Both the position numbers and the translations under genes were made by a program. This document shows positions 9,638 through 20,916 of a stretch of 64,000 nucleotides of DNA, piece after piece. How positions within the stretch are numbered: the first letter of the stretch is position 1; each line of letters starts with the position of its first letter. Origin of the DNA: Brachycybe producta (Eukaryota > Arthropoda > Diplopoda > Playtdesmida > Andrognathidae); assembly GCA_036925085.1 (NCBI GenBank), contig JAUPFP010000003.1, forward strand, positions 2,595,001-2,659,000, in the 5' to 3' direction. The notes under the pieces are model-generated. The model was not told the DNA's origin, did not search any database, and was given only the letters and a program-made list of their open reading frames with translations.

Positions 9638-12600
9638 ATGGCAATTTTACGTAAATTAATTTTAACCGTTACAGTTATCATCACAATTTATGTGATTCTC
9701 ATTCTGTACAATACGTAAGTTTAACATTAACTTTAATTATGATTAAAAGCTGTAAACTCTCTCCCCGTCATGATGAACTCTTTTTCATTATTTCTCTCTT
9801 TAAAGAAGAGAGAAACTTGAATGTGTTTTTAGAAACTAGAAGGGTTAAAATTATTTTTTTTTCATATTGATATCTTTCAAAATAAGCTTTTTATGTCAGT
9901 TTAAAAAAAATGACTCAATTTTAAACAGACAAGATTTTTTTTTTTTCCTCTAAATATTTGTCTATAAAAAGTTTATTTTGAAAGATATCAAACATGAAAA
10001 TACTCTTAAGGTGAGCTACCCTTCTAGTTTCTAAACACTTTCTAGTATTAATATGGTTTTAAAGTGTAAACGCCTCTTGAACTCTAATTAATCTAATTTT
10101 TAAGATGAAAAATAAACTAAAACTTGAATGTGTTTTAGAAACTTGAAGGGTTGTTCCAATCATTTAAAGTTGTTTTTTTTTTTTTCATATTGTTTATCTT
10201 TCAAAATAAGCTTTTTATGTCAGTTTAATTTTATGGAGGCACTTTGGCATGACGCCATTTGGCGGCCATCTTGGAAAATGGCTGACTTTTGTTTTTTCTT
10301 AATATCTTAGGAACCACAAGCCCAATTGATGCGCGGATTGTCTTTAAAGATGTATGACAGTACACTGCACTTATTTGATGTCTTACATAATTAACATAAA
10401 ACGTTCACATTTTTAGATATTATGACTTTTTTTGGAGAACTTCATTAAAAAATTGTGTATTTTGCTTTATATTATCCTAAGTGCCTTAACTTTAGTCCCA
10501 TGCAGTGGCGCCATCCGGCGGAACAAAAACAAAATAAATATCTATTCAGCTACCTTAACAGTTAGTTTTTTTTTTAAAAAAAAAAGCCTAATTTGCAGCC
10601 CTTTTCTATTATTTTATGTTACATTCAGATTCCATATGGAAACAATTACAAAACGGCCCAACTGGTGGTATTCTGCAATGACAGCTGTCATAAAAACAGA
10701 CGATATTCTAACAATCACAACTGTAGCCTCAAAGGATCTTCACGACAAATGGATCGTTGTAACGACAATAAATCATCCGACTGAAGATATTGCAAGATTG
10801 GCCAATATAACTGGATGGAAACTATTGGTTGTTGGTGACACGAAAACGCCACACAACTGGAGGTAAAGTCGAAAAATAATATTTTTTTTTCTGTCCTGCA
10901 GACTCTAAGGGTTCGTTTAAACGAGGGCCAGTTGATAGGCATGTTCGACTGGCGTCAGTTGACTGACGCGTCAGTCACTGGCTTCGTGTGGACAGCAACT
11001 GGTCTGATTTTTCGAGTCGGTTGCGACACGTTTGGCTGCAGGCAAAGTCGACTTATCCGAGGAGTAAGTTGCGACCATCACCACCTTTTGTCTTGATTGA
11101 CGCCTCAACCGGCATCGTGTGGACGGTCCCAACACAACAGGCCAAGTGTGCTCAGCACATTAAGAGTCGTTTGCCACGCCCCTTTTATGAGGACCGGTAA
11201 CTTCTAACTAGTTTGATATTTGGTCTGATGTCACATGCTCCGCCCTTTTATGAGCGTCAGACCAAATATCAACCAATTAGAAATTGCTGTCCCTCATAAA
11301 AGGGCGGAGCAAATGACTATTGTGCTGAGCCCACTTACCTGTCCCATCACAAGCTAGTTGTTATCAGTATGTTGTAGAACTTTATAGCATGATTTGCACT
11401 TTCACCGGGCCTTCAAACCAGCATAATTTATTTAACCTCCGTGTGGAGCTGCCAGTGAAAGTGCAAATTATGCTATAAAGTTCTACAACAGACTGATGAC
11501 AACTGGCTTGTGAAGGGCCAGTCGGTCTTGAGACCGTCCACACGACGCCAGTTGACGGTCCAAGTCAAGAAAAATGGTAGCGAGCAACTTACTCGACCAA
11601 CTGGCTGAAAACCTACTTCTCTTGTAAGTCGACCTGACTGGCCATCTGCCCAAAAAAGCAAGCCAGTGTTGTCCACACGAAGTCAGTGACTGGCACGTCA
11701 GTCAATTGACTCCTGTCGAACCTGCCTATTAACTGGCCTCGTGTAAACGATGATCCCTAAGTGATTAAGCTAGCCTTCTAGTTTCTAAAACACATTCAAT
11801 TTAGCCATGTCCCTAAATCCCACCCGGTACCATTCAATTTCGTTCTTTTTCTCCAAATATTTACTGTCCATTTAACGACGAGGCTGCATTTATTTACACA
11901 AGACAAAAGTCAACAATAACAACAAACAGAATGTACATTTCCAGTTCACATTGTGTAGACATACAAAGGAAGGTTTATGCTAGTGCGGAAGTAGATGAGG
12001 ATGTGTCATAGTGTTGTTCAAGATGCAACCACAAAAAAAATCATAGGGCTCGAAATTGTATGCAAATATCAAGTAAAATGTTTCTCAATTTGTGGCCCGA
12101 GTGGCCCAACTGTGAAGTAATCATTATCATAATTAAAGCAACTGCAATTATGCTTTTTTTTAATAAAAAAGACTGGTTAGAGGCTAGATGTTGGCTTTAC
12201 TATCAGTTGTCAACTAGAAAGTTCTAGCCTCTAACCAGTCTTTTTGATTGAAAACAAAATCATAATTTCTGGTTGATCTCTACTTCACAATTGGCACTTG
12301 GGACACAGATTGTCAAACATCCTTCTGATCAGTATGTCAGAAGCCCCGTGCAGACTTGACCAGAGCATGAGAATGCCTTCCATCATGTAAGAAATTCAAC
12401 ATTTACTAAATATAATTTTCGTACAATTTCCACAGTTATCCGGGAACCATTTGCCTTGGAGTGGACACACACGTGGAATACCAAACAGCGAAAAATCTTC
12501 CGCTGAATAGCTACACGAGAAAAAACATTGGCTATCTGTATGCCATACACCACGGAGCCAAGTACATTTACGACACGGATGACGACAACCATCCGACGAA

Positions 12601-14407
12601 CGGAAGAATCGAATTCCTATTGGAGCCAAAGACCACCGGACTCATCTATCAGGACCGGACAAACAACGTCATGAATCCGTATGCCCACTTCGGACAGCCA
12701 ACAATATGGCCCAGAGGATATCCGTTAGAACTGATCAATTATCCGACAAACAACACTTATAAATTATGTTCCTTTTCTACGCCGACAATTCAACAAGGTC
12801 TCGTAAATAAGGACCCAGATGTGGACGCCATCTTCCGATTAACACGAAAAAAGTTTCCGAAGCCATCCTTTAACGTCACTTTCGATTCCAGAGCTCCGCC
12901 TTTGATCCTTCCAAAAGGAATCTTTGCACCGTTCAACTCTCAGAATACTCTGTTTACCTATGATGCATTATGGGCCCTGTTTCTACCAACGACAGTCAAC
13001 TTTAGAGTAACCGACATCTGGAGAGGTTACTGGGCTCAACGTCTCATGTGGCTTTTGGGACAAAAACTAGCATTTTTCCCACCAAATGCAATTCAGATCA
13101 GAAATCCTCATAACTATCTTGAAGATTTTCAAGACGAAAACCAAGTTTACTTAGAAACTAATCAGCTATTGGAGTTTCTTAAGAACTGGGAATGTTTCGA
13201 CAACTCCACATTCTTCGATTGCGTTCGACAACTGAGCAGAGACATGGTTAACGAAAAATTCTGGCGAGAAGAAGATGCCATTCTTATAGAAACGTGGCTA
13301 TCTGACTTGAAACGAATCGGCTACAAAGAACCTTCGATGGTCTTCGAAGAACCCGGTACGTCCGGTTGCGACAACGATACGGCATCCGGCGTGCGGACTA
13401 TCTACTTTTCTCCGGTCGTACAAAACGACATAACGAGAACTTCGAAATCGGACATCCGATATCTTCAAGAGTTCTGTTCTGAATTTTTAACCAAAGATGC
13501 GATCAATGTGACGCGACGGGTACAATATCCTCGGCATGTTTACGATAACATCTTACTGGTTATCATATTTAACTTTCCATACCATAATTTGATACCATTA
13601 CTAGACACATTATATTTTAATCACTTTCCTAACATAGTATATTGCAGTGAAACAACGAGTTTCGACGAACTTCAGAGCAAGATGGCCAATAGTTCTTTCC
13701 CGTGGACTCGACGGAACGTTACTTTCGTCAACATCGAAATGAATTCCGGATACTTTGGTTACGAATGTGCAATGCGTGCCATAGAAATGAACTACAATGT
13801 TGACGGATATCTCATTATGGGTGACGATGTCCTATTCAACGTATGGAATTTCGACAAACTGAATCTTAACGAATCGGCATACCCGACAGCGTCGCGTTTA
13901 ACATTGGGTAGAGAAACGCTACCGAATGAAACATACTGGGTGTGGTGGAATTCTGAAATGGGATACAATTCTCTAAACCAGGCCTTAAACAAACTAGAAA
14001 AACTACTTAATACTGGAAGTGCCAGTGAAAAAAATATATTGCAAAAGTACTTCGAGAACCTTAATGCTAAGTATCGTAACGATACGGTAACGATTGCCCT
14101 TTCGGACATCTATTACGTTCCCAAATCTAAAACTGATTTCTTTTTGAGTGTCATCAAAGTGTTTTACGAACATCGTGTTTTTACTGAAATTGCAGTTCCA
14201 ACGGTTCTCGATGGAATGCAGGGAAGCGCAGTTGGCGATGTATCTGTAGCGATTCTTTGGGGTGACGAAAGGCAGAACTGGGTTACATTTTACGATACAA
14301 CGCGATTATTTACACATCCGGTAAAACTAACGGAAGTGTTTCTCGATATTAAAGCAAAACAAACATATTGCAAACATTACATCGAAAAACTTGTAACAAA
14401 ATGGTAG
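9638..14407 (+). CDS. STELLO-like (DUF288) glycosyltransferase, copy 2
   Basis: Three exons (9638-9714, 10629-10862, 12436-14407) join in frame to 760 residues. Start ATG 9638 was chosen because it begins a short basic/hydrophobic signal anchor (residues ~5-24, LILTVTVIITIYVILILY) matching the layout of copy 3. Exon 2 encodes KWIVVTTINHPTED..GWKLLVVGD..TPHNW, the N-terminal block conserved with plant STELLO. Exon 3 gives HGAKYIYDTDDD, NPYAHFGQPTIWPRG, DPDVDAIF, RGYWAQRLMW and GDDVLFNVWNF. Splice sites are AC|GTAAGT..CAG, AG|GTAAAG..CAG. It is predicted to be a Golgi type II membrane protein; substrate is unknown. Exon 3 is almost identical to copy 3 in its first third but diverges later, and exons 1-2 are far less similar, suggesting gene conversion. 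Introns carry several nested palindromic elements. Confidence 0.88.
9819..10226. repeat. Hairpin family B, one full and one half copy (intron 1 of copy 2)
   Basis: The element opens with GTGTTTTTAGAAACTAGAAGGG and closes near 10044 with its complement CCCTTCTAGTTTCTAAACAC. The inside contains TGATATCTTTCAAAATAAGC and its reverse. A second left half starts near 10131. Confidence 0.75.
10908..11758. mobile_element. ~850-bp foldback transposon in intron 2 of STELLO copy 2
   Basis: Long terminal inverted repeats start AGGGTTCGTTTAAACGAGG and end, read in reverse, AGGGATCATCGTTTACACGAGG. Both arms continue for more than 200 bp with CAGTTGACTGACG-type motifs. A family A MITE (11150-11330) and a smaller palindrome (about 11370-11490, TTGCACTTTCAC/GTGAAAGTGCAA) are nested inside. 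No transposase was seen. Confidence 0.75.
11150..11330. mobile_element. Palindromic MITE, family A (diverged termini), nested in foldback element
   Basis: The outer arms are TGCTCAGCACA and TGTGCTGAGC. The inner arms contain CACGCCCCTTTTATGAGG and AAAAGGGCGGAGC with AATTAGAAATTG. The ends differ from the ACAGGCA type of the other copies. Confidence 0.7.
12045..12330. mobile_element. Palindromic MITE, family C (TTAGAGGCTA core), intron 2 of copy 2
   Basis: The outer inverted arms hold AATGTTTCTCAATTTGTGGC and a complement around GACACAGATTGTCAAACAT. The inner hairpin is GGTTAGAGGCTAGA..TCTAGCCTCTAACC. A close relative is at 38922-39248 and an arm remnant at 15757-15812. Confidence 0.75.
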
Positions 14408-14842
14408 CTATAAACGCAACAATCGTTAAACAAATAGATTTTTGAACAATTTCAACTTTTCGTCAGAAACTTACGATCTTACTTGATCGATCCAAACTTT
14501 CTTCGAAAAGTTCGAGAAAAAAAAACTTAATTTGTCTGTATTTGGTTTAAAAGGGCTTCATAAAAGCTAGAAGAGCAAAACCTATTACTAGCGTTTAAGC
14601 ATGTGCATTGCCGTCTATCGTTTTACATAGGAAAGGAAAGTGACGGCAAATGGAAACAACCGTCCCTCTATTGTATTTATCATCTCGTTATTTCGGCTCT
14701 GAGTCTAAGGGTCGAGTGTCGACGTGGCGTGTTTTGATTGGGCAATACAAAGTGAGCATGTTCATTTTGGCAAAAAACGCAAAATGAATTTTATTTAATT
14801 AACTAGTGGGGTAACCCGTCATAAATGACGGGAGCCAAATTC
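14408..14842. other. 3' flank of STELLO copy 2, no further gene seen
   Basis: No canonical AATAAA was found close to the stop at 14407. The sequence contains a short A run and A+T-rich DNA; nothing else is recognised. Confidence 0.4.
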
Positions 14843-14982
14843 ACAGGCAATTGTGCCCAGCATTAGAATTTCTTTTCCTCCGCCCTTTTATGACGTCAGA
14901 CCAAGTAACAAACCATTTAGAAATTGATGACGTTCATAAAAGGGCTGAGCAAAAGAAATTCTAATGCTGGGCACAATTGCCC
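14843..14982. mobile_element. Palindromic MITE, family A, internally deleted copy
   Basis: The ends are ACAGGCAATTGTGCCCAGC and its complement GCTGGGCACAATTGCC. The inner arms carry CCTCCGCCCTTTTATGACG and AAAAGGGCTGAGC. Confidence 0.75.
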
Positions 14983-14989
14983 GAATTGA

Positions 14990-15221
14990 ACACCAAATAA
15001 AAATTGACTTTAATTATTAATATTTTAAATTGAAATACTAAATCAATATTTTGTCAATAGTTTATTGAATTATATTTAAGTATTAACTCAATATTTTCAG
15101 ATTATTAACTGAATATAAATTGAGAATTCGACATATTTGTTTGTTTGTCCTTCACGGGGCTCTGTAGAACACGTTTATTATTTAAATACATTTAAATTAT
15201 CAGGTGTGTGTACTAGGTATA
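14990..15221. repeat. MITE family D, 5'-truncated copy
   Basis: The sequence from ACCAAATAAAAATTGAC to GGTGTGTGTACTAGGTATA matches the right three quarters of the unit at 41087-41382. It directly follows a family A copy. Confidence 0.75.
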
Positions 15222-15756
15222 ATAGATGTCAGCTGTCTGAAGATATGTTCAACATTTTCAGAAAGTTACACGGACATCTGACGTCACTATTTCTCATTAC
15301 CATGCGCGTTGTTGCATTTCTTGTATCAACATAACTATAGGGCTTTATTCACCACCCATCCTTTTTGTGTCTTTCTAAATGATTTACATAAGAATGGCAC
15401 AATGCGTGACTAATAGACTTAAGCGACAGATATTGCAAATAGCCAACTAATATTCAATATTTACAATCAATAGATTCATTTTCTAAATATGATGACATTT
15501 ACTTTTATTATATTTAAGTTCCTGAAAACAAAGGTCCATTAAAACTATTCCACTTAAGAGGCTACATCGCAAAATTACTTTGAAAAATCTCCACAAAGAG
15601 CGCTAGCATCGTTTTTCTATTGAGCCCATAGACACCGATGTTAACGGAAAAAAAACGTTAATTTTTAAAATACACAATTTTCGGAAATATGTTTACTTTT
15701 CATATTTAAAATTGTTCAATTTTGATGGTTCAAAGTGCAATGTGCACTTTAAACTT

Positions 15757-15812
15757 GGGGCCATAAATTGAGAAACATATGCTTGATTTTGCATGAAAAT
15801 CCGAACCTTAAT
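15757..15812. repeat. Remnant arm of MITE family C
   Basis: GGCCATAAATTGAGAAACAT followed by TTTTGCATGAAAATCCGA matches the terminal arm of the element at 38922-39248. Confidence 0.5.
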
Positions 15813-15878
15813 TATCACTCAACAACTAAGCTTCATCATCATCATCACAATTAGCTAGGTCCCCCATCAGGTTTATAC

Positions 15879-16272
15879 GCAGGCAATTAGAAATAGGGAC
15901 GAACAGAAGTTGGCTCCGCCCTTTTTATGACGAACGGCACACTTCTAATTGGTTTGTTGTGTGGTTCGACGTTGAAAAGAGCGGAGCGTGTGACGTCAGA
16001 CTACATAACCAACCAATTAGAAGTTGCCGGTCGTCATAACAAGGGCGGAGCCAACCGAAGTTCTTCCCGATTTCTAAACGCCTGTAACAGAAAGTTGGCT
16101 CCGCCCTTGTTATGACGACCGGCAACTTCTAATCGGTTGGTTATGTAGTCTGACGTCACATGCTCTCCGCCCTTTTCAACGTCGAACCACACAACAAACC
16201 AATTAGAAGTGTGCCGTTCGTCATAAAAAGGGCGGAGCCAACATCTGTTCGTCCCGTTTTCTAGTTGCCTGT
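15879..16272. mobile_element. Two family A MITEs in perfect inverted duplication
   Basis: Copy 15879-16085 is followed at once by copy 16086-16272, which is its reverse complement, including private variants such as ACGAACGGCACACTTC versus GAAGTGTGCCGTTCGT. The whole is a ~390-bp palindrome of two palindromes. Confidence 0.8.
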
Positions 16273-16319
16273 GAAGTTTCTGGTAAGAAACCTCGTCCAC
16301 ATATCGGCTTTGCCACCTG

Positions 16320-16495
16320 TGGAGAACAGTCCTCCATTCGGAAGAAATGTCCTCCGGTCAGGACCGTCATCTTCCACGAACTTATTTAAGTTTTTAAACA
16401 ATTTATTGTGTGGAGAACATGTTTGCCTTCGTGGAGGACGGTCCTGTCCGGAGGACATTTCTTCCGAATGGAGGACTGTCCTCCACAAAGGAGGA
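16320..16495. repeat. Inverted repeat with GGAGGAC motifs
   Basis: The arm GGAGAACAGTCCTCCATTC..GAAATGTCCTCCGG..GACCGTC is mirrored by GACGGTCCTGTCCGGAGGAC and GAATGGAGGACTGTCCTCC, with a ~50-bp loop. Open frames through it on both strands are repeat by-products. Confidence 0.75.
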
Positions 16496-16608
16496 CGGTC
16501 CTGTATGAGGAAAGGTGGTAAGCGTACTTCCTTTTACAAAAAGGACATCACTCGACTCCAGACAAACTTTCTCCAAGAGAGAGAGAGAGAGAGAAAGAAA
16601 ATCTCATA

Positions 16609-16675
16609 TAGGATGTTGACGAAAACGGTAAACAACTGTGGTACACTGTCATTTATCGTTTTCGTCAACATCCTA
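16609..16675. other. 67-nt near-perfect hairpin just upstream of STELLO copy 3
   Basis: The arm TAGGATGTTGACGAAAACG (16609-16627) pairs exactly with CGTTTTCGTCAACATCCTA at the other end, and a few further pairs close a ~20-nt loop. Size and arm length resemble a microRNA precursor, but a small MITE is equally possible. It lies about 200 bp before the ATG. Confidence 0.5.
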
Positions 16676-16876
16676 ATATTTACTTTGAATTAATTCAATC
16701 TCGTTTTATGCAAGATGTCATTAGAGATATCTAGCAATAGTTTGTCTTATTTTGAGGCGTAACACAATCCGTGCACGCAGACACAAAACAGTAAAATAAA
16801 TCAAAACTACACTGTGAACAACGGGTCAAATTGGACAGCAAGAAAAATTGGAATATTTTTTTTTTTTCGATTCATT

Positions 16877-19800
16877 ATGAAACAAACCATTTGCAAAACC
16901 ATATTTACAATAGTCATTCTAGTGACTAGTTTTACGAACCTCGTTATGTACAGAACGTAAGTACCGATTTACCACACAATGTCGTTACGAAATGTTCAGA
17001 TAATTAAGTATCGGCATTTCGAATCCAAATATTGAGAAAAAAAAAAAAAAACCCTAAATTCGTTTACGATCGATATAAATAGGCTTTACTTTCAAGACAT
17101 TGCCAATAGTTGGTGGTATTCCGACGAAAATATAGACAACTATCCAAGTATTGAAAAAGCGGAACTTCACGACAAGTGGATTGTCGTTACGACCGTTAAC
17201 CATCCGACTAACGAGATCGTCAAATTAGCTCAAATCGATGGATGGAAACTTCTGATTGTTGGAGATTTCAAAACTCCATATAACTGGAGGTAATAAAAAT
17301 ATATATATTTCTTCTAAGAAAAATATTGAAGAACTTGTTTAAATTCTTAATTAACACAAAGGACAGTTAATTTAAAAGAATTAATTCAAGTTAACTCAAA
17401 TATTGAGAGTAATTCGTAACTATTTCAAAAACATATGTTGATTAGTTAACCATAATATTAAAAGCAACTCGAAGTAAAAGCTACTTTAAAGTAACTTTTT
17501 CATAAATAATTGAAGTAAAAGTTACTTTAAAGTATTTTTTTTCAAAAATAACTGAAGTAAAAGTTACTTTAAAGTATTTTTTTTCAAAAATAACTGAAGT
17601 AAAAGTTACTTTAAAGTATTTTTTTTCAAAAATAACTGAAGTAAAAGTTACTTTAAAGTAATTTTTTCAAAAATAACTAAAGTATAATAACTTTGAAAAA
17701 AGTTACTTTGAAGTAACTTTTTTCAAAAATAACTAAAGTACTACTTTAAAGTAACTTTTCAAAATTAAAATTATAATTGAAGTGAAAGTTAAGTTACTTT
17801 ACCAAAACCAATAGAATTAATAGTAACTTTAAAAAAATGATTGAAGTAAGAGTTACTTTAACAAAAGCTATTAGATTAATCATAACTTTTACAAGAATTA
17901 ATTGAAGTAATAATTACTTTTATCAAACATAACAGAACTAATAGTTATGGGAAGAACCAAAATTTATTAAAAAAAATAATGCGAGTAATTAAGTTTTTTT
18001 AAAAAAACTATAGTTAAAGATACTTTAATAAAAGTAATTGGAGAAATAGTTACTTTCATAAAATAATTGAAGCAATAACCATTATATCAAAAGTTATTGG
18101 GGAAAAAAATACCAGTGTTTTACTTCACTTTACCACATTAATTATAATAATTGACTTTACCAATTTAATTATAGTAATTATAGTACCTTTTATATAATTT
18201 ATTGAAGTAATAAATTAATTTATGAAAAGTAATTGGAAAAAACAATTACAGAACCAAATTAGAAATAAATAATATCCAAAAAAATAATTGAAGCCAAAGT
18301 AAATAAAAAAAAATAATTGGAGTAATTTTTACTACAAATAATTTAAGCTATAGTTACTTTAACAAAATTAACTGGAAGAATCATTACTAAGTTACCAAAA
18401 AGTAACTTACTGACATTTAATATTACTTTTGTGAATTACTCTTTTGAACTTTCACTGTTTCTTAATTACTTCTTCTCTCCTGTACTTCTGATTCTCGAAA
18501 AACCAACATGAGTATATTTCATAAATGTTCTTTTAACTTTTGTACAAACACTTCAGTTATCCAGGAACAACTTATCTTGGAGTTGAAACTCAACAATCCC
18601 TTCCGTACGAAACAGCGAACCATCTTCCGCTGAATAGCTACACGAGAAAAAACGTTGGCTATCTGTATGCCATACACCACGGAGCCAAGTACATTTACGA
18701 TACCGATGACGACAACCATCCGACGAACGGAAGAATCGAATTCCTATTGGAGACAAAGACCACCGGACTCATCTATCAGGACCGGACAAAGAACGTCGTG
18801 AATCCGTATGCCCACTTCGGACAGCCAACTATATGGCCCAGAGGATATCCGTTAGAACTGATCAATTATCCGACAAACAACACTTATAAATTATGTTCCT
18901 TTTCTACGCCGACAATTCAACAAGGTCTCGTAAATAAGGACCCAGATGTGGACGCCATCTTCCGATTAACACGAAAGAAGTATCCGAAGCCATCCTTTAA
19001 CATCACTTTCGATTCCAGAGCTCCACCTCTGGTTCTTCCAAGAGGTGTTTTTGCGCCATTCAACTCTCAAAATACTCTGTTTACCTATGATGCATTATGG
19101 GCCCTGTTTCTACCAACGACAGTCAACTTTAGAGTAACCGACATCTGGAGAGGTTACTGGGCTCAACGTCTCATGTGGCTTTTGGGACAAAAACTAGCAT
19201 TCTTTCCACCAAATGCCATTCAAATCAGAAATCCTCATAACTACCTCAAAGATTTTCAAGATGAAAACCAAGTTTACTTAGAAACTAATCAGCTATTGGA
19301 GTTTCTTAAGAACTGGGAATGTTTCGACAACTCCACATTCTTCGATTGTGTTCGACAACTGAGCCGAGATATGGTTAACAAAAAATTCTGGAAGGAAGAA
19401 GATGCCATTCTTATAGAAATGTGGCTTTCTGATCTAAAACGAATCGGCTACAAAGAACCTACGATGATTGCCAAGGATGTTGGAATGTTTGGATGCGACA
19501 AGGACACAGCAAGCGACATGCGGACAATCTACTTTTCTCCGGTCGTGCAAAACGACGTAACGAGAACTTCGACATCGGATATCCGATATCTCAGACATTT
19601 CTGTTCGGAATATCTATCCAAACATGCCATCGATGTATCGCGAGAGATAAAATCTCCTCGGCATGTTTACGATACCACCTTATTGGTTATCGTATTTAAC
19701 TTTCCATACCATAATTTGATTCCGTTATTGGATACGTTGTATTACGATCACTTTCCGAACATCGCTTACTGTAGCGAAACAATAACCTTCGACGAACTTC

Positions 19801-20534
19801 GAAGGAATATGAGCGGCAGTACGTTTCCGTGGACGGAACGTAACATCACGTTCATAAACGTCGAAATGAACTCTGGATACTTCGGCTACGAATGTGCAAT
19901 GCGTGCCATGGAAATGAACTACAACGTTGACGGATATCTGATCCTTGGTGACGATGTCTTATTCAACTTATGGAATTTCGACAAAGTAGATCTGCGACAT
20001 TCCGCTTACGAAACGGAATATCGAACGATAAGCCGACATACGCTACCTAACGAAACATCGTCCAAATGGTGGCCGACCGCAATGGGATACATTCCCACCA
20101 ATCAGGTTCTGAATAAATTAGATGAAACACTCCGAACTGGACACGATATCGATAGAGAACTTCTGCAGACGTTTTTGAATAACCGAAACCTTAAGAACCT
20201 TAACGATTCGGTCTCCATTTGTCTATCGGATATTTACTATGTTCCGAAATCAAGAAAACAATTGTTTCTTAGATTGATCAAAGTGTTTTTCGAACACCGT
20301 GTTTTCTTAGAAATTGCAGTTCCTACCGTTCTCGACGGTTTACACGACAACGAAACGGGAGTCTTAGTGGGAACGAGCCTTTATAATGAAAAGCGAAAAC
20401 TATGGGACACTTTTTACAATGAAAACCATTTATTGCAACACCCTGTAAAATTATCTCGAGTGTTAATTAGCAAACGTTACGAAAAACAACGATATTGTCA
20501 AAATTATATCGAAAACCTCATCACAAAATGGTAA
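16877..20534 (+). CDS. STELLO-like (DUF288) glycosyltransferase, copy 3
   Basis: Three exons (16877-16956, 17083-17289, 18557-20534) give 754 residues. The ATG at 16877 begins a type II signal anchor (residues ~4-25, rich in I, V, L). Exon phases are the same as in copy 2: AC|GTAAGT, AG|GTAATA. Exon 2 encodes KWIVVTTVNHPTNE and GWKLLIVGD; exon 3 encodes YPGTTYLGVET, HGAKYIYDTDDD, NPYAHFGQPTIWPRG, DPDVDAIF and GDDVLFNLWNF. It is predicted to be a Golgi glycosyltransferase-like protein, substrate unknown. The acceptor of intron 1 is a weak AATAG, chosen because the next AG gives an immediate stop. Intron 2 is largely a GTAAC/GTTAC repeat. In its C-terminal half it shares tracts with copy 1 rather than copy 2. 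Confidence 0.88.
17460..18430. repeat. GTAAC/GTTAC minisatellite filling intron 2 of STELLO copy 3
   Basis: Between 17510 and 17690 a ~42-bp unit, TGAAGTAAAAGTTACTTTAA plus TTTTTTCAAAAATAAC, repeats almost exactly; it decays into degenerate AGTTACTTT/AAAGTAACT motifs up to 18430. Similar arrays occupy glycogen synthase and HIPK introns. Confidence 0.85.
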
Positions 20535-20568
20535 GATTTCAACACTCAACAATAATGCTCATATTTCA

Positions 20569-20574
20569 AATAAA
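20569..20574 (+). terminator. poly(A) signal of STELLO-like copy 3
   Basis: AATAAA occurs 34 bases after the stop codon, a normal distance. Confidence 0.6.
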
Positions 20575-20579
20575 GAAAC

Positions 20580-20640
20580 TTGACACTTGAAATTTAACTT
20601 GAACTCTCTGAAAAGGGTTCCAACATTTTAAAAAAACCCG
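20580..20640. repeat. Half copy of hairpin family E
   Basis: ACTTGAAATTTAACTTGAAC then GGGTTCCAACAT followed by an A run matches one arm of the elements at 30525-30925 and 46405-46655. Confidence 0.5.
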
Positions 20641-20804
20641 GCCGATCCACAACAATCAAGTTGTCGAAAAGTGCAACATCATTTCGAGACAAAAACACAA
20701 CAAAAACGCAGATTTTGAAAAACAAAACAAAACAAAACTGAAACAACTGTCCGCAGTATTACTCAAAGACAAAATTACAACAAATCTGTGACAAAACACA
20801 AACA

Positions 20805-20916
20805 ATGCTCCGCCCTTTTTCAACGTCGACACCACACAACAAACCAATTAGAAGTTGCCAGTCGTCATAAAAAGGGCGGAGCCAACTTCTGTTCGTCCCG
20901 ATTTCTAATTGCCTGT
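20805..20916. mobile_element. MITE family A, right half
   Basis: TGCTCCGCCCTTTTTCAACG, then AATTAGAAGTTGCCAGTCG and AAAAAGGGCGGAGCCAAC, ending TTTCTAATTGCCTGT. The left half is absent. Confidence 0.75.

Noticed and set aside
10432..10628. In-frame extension upstream of STELLO copy 2 exon 2
   Set aside because: A good acceptor (ATTCAG) at 10628 keeps the frame from exon 1, and the upstream part is intronic poly-T and A runs.
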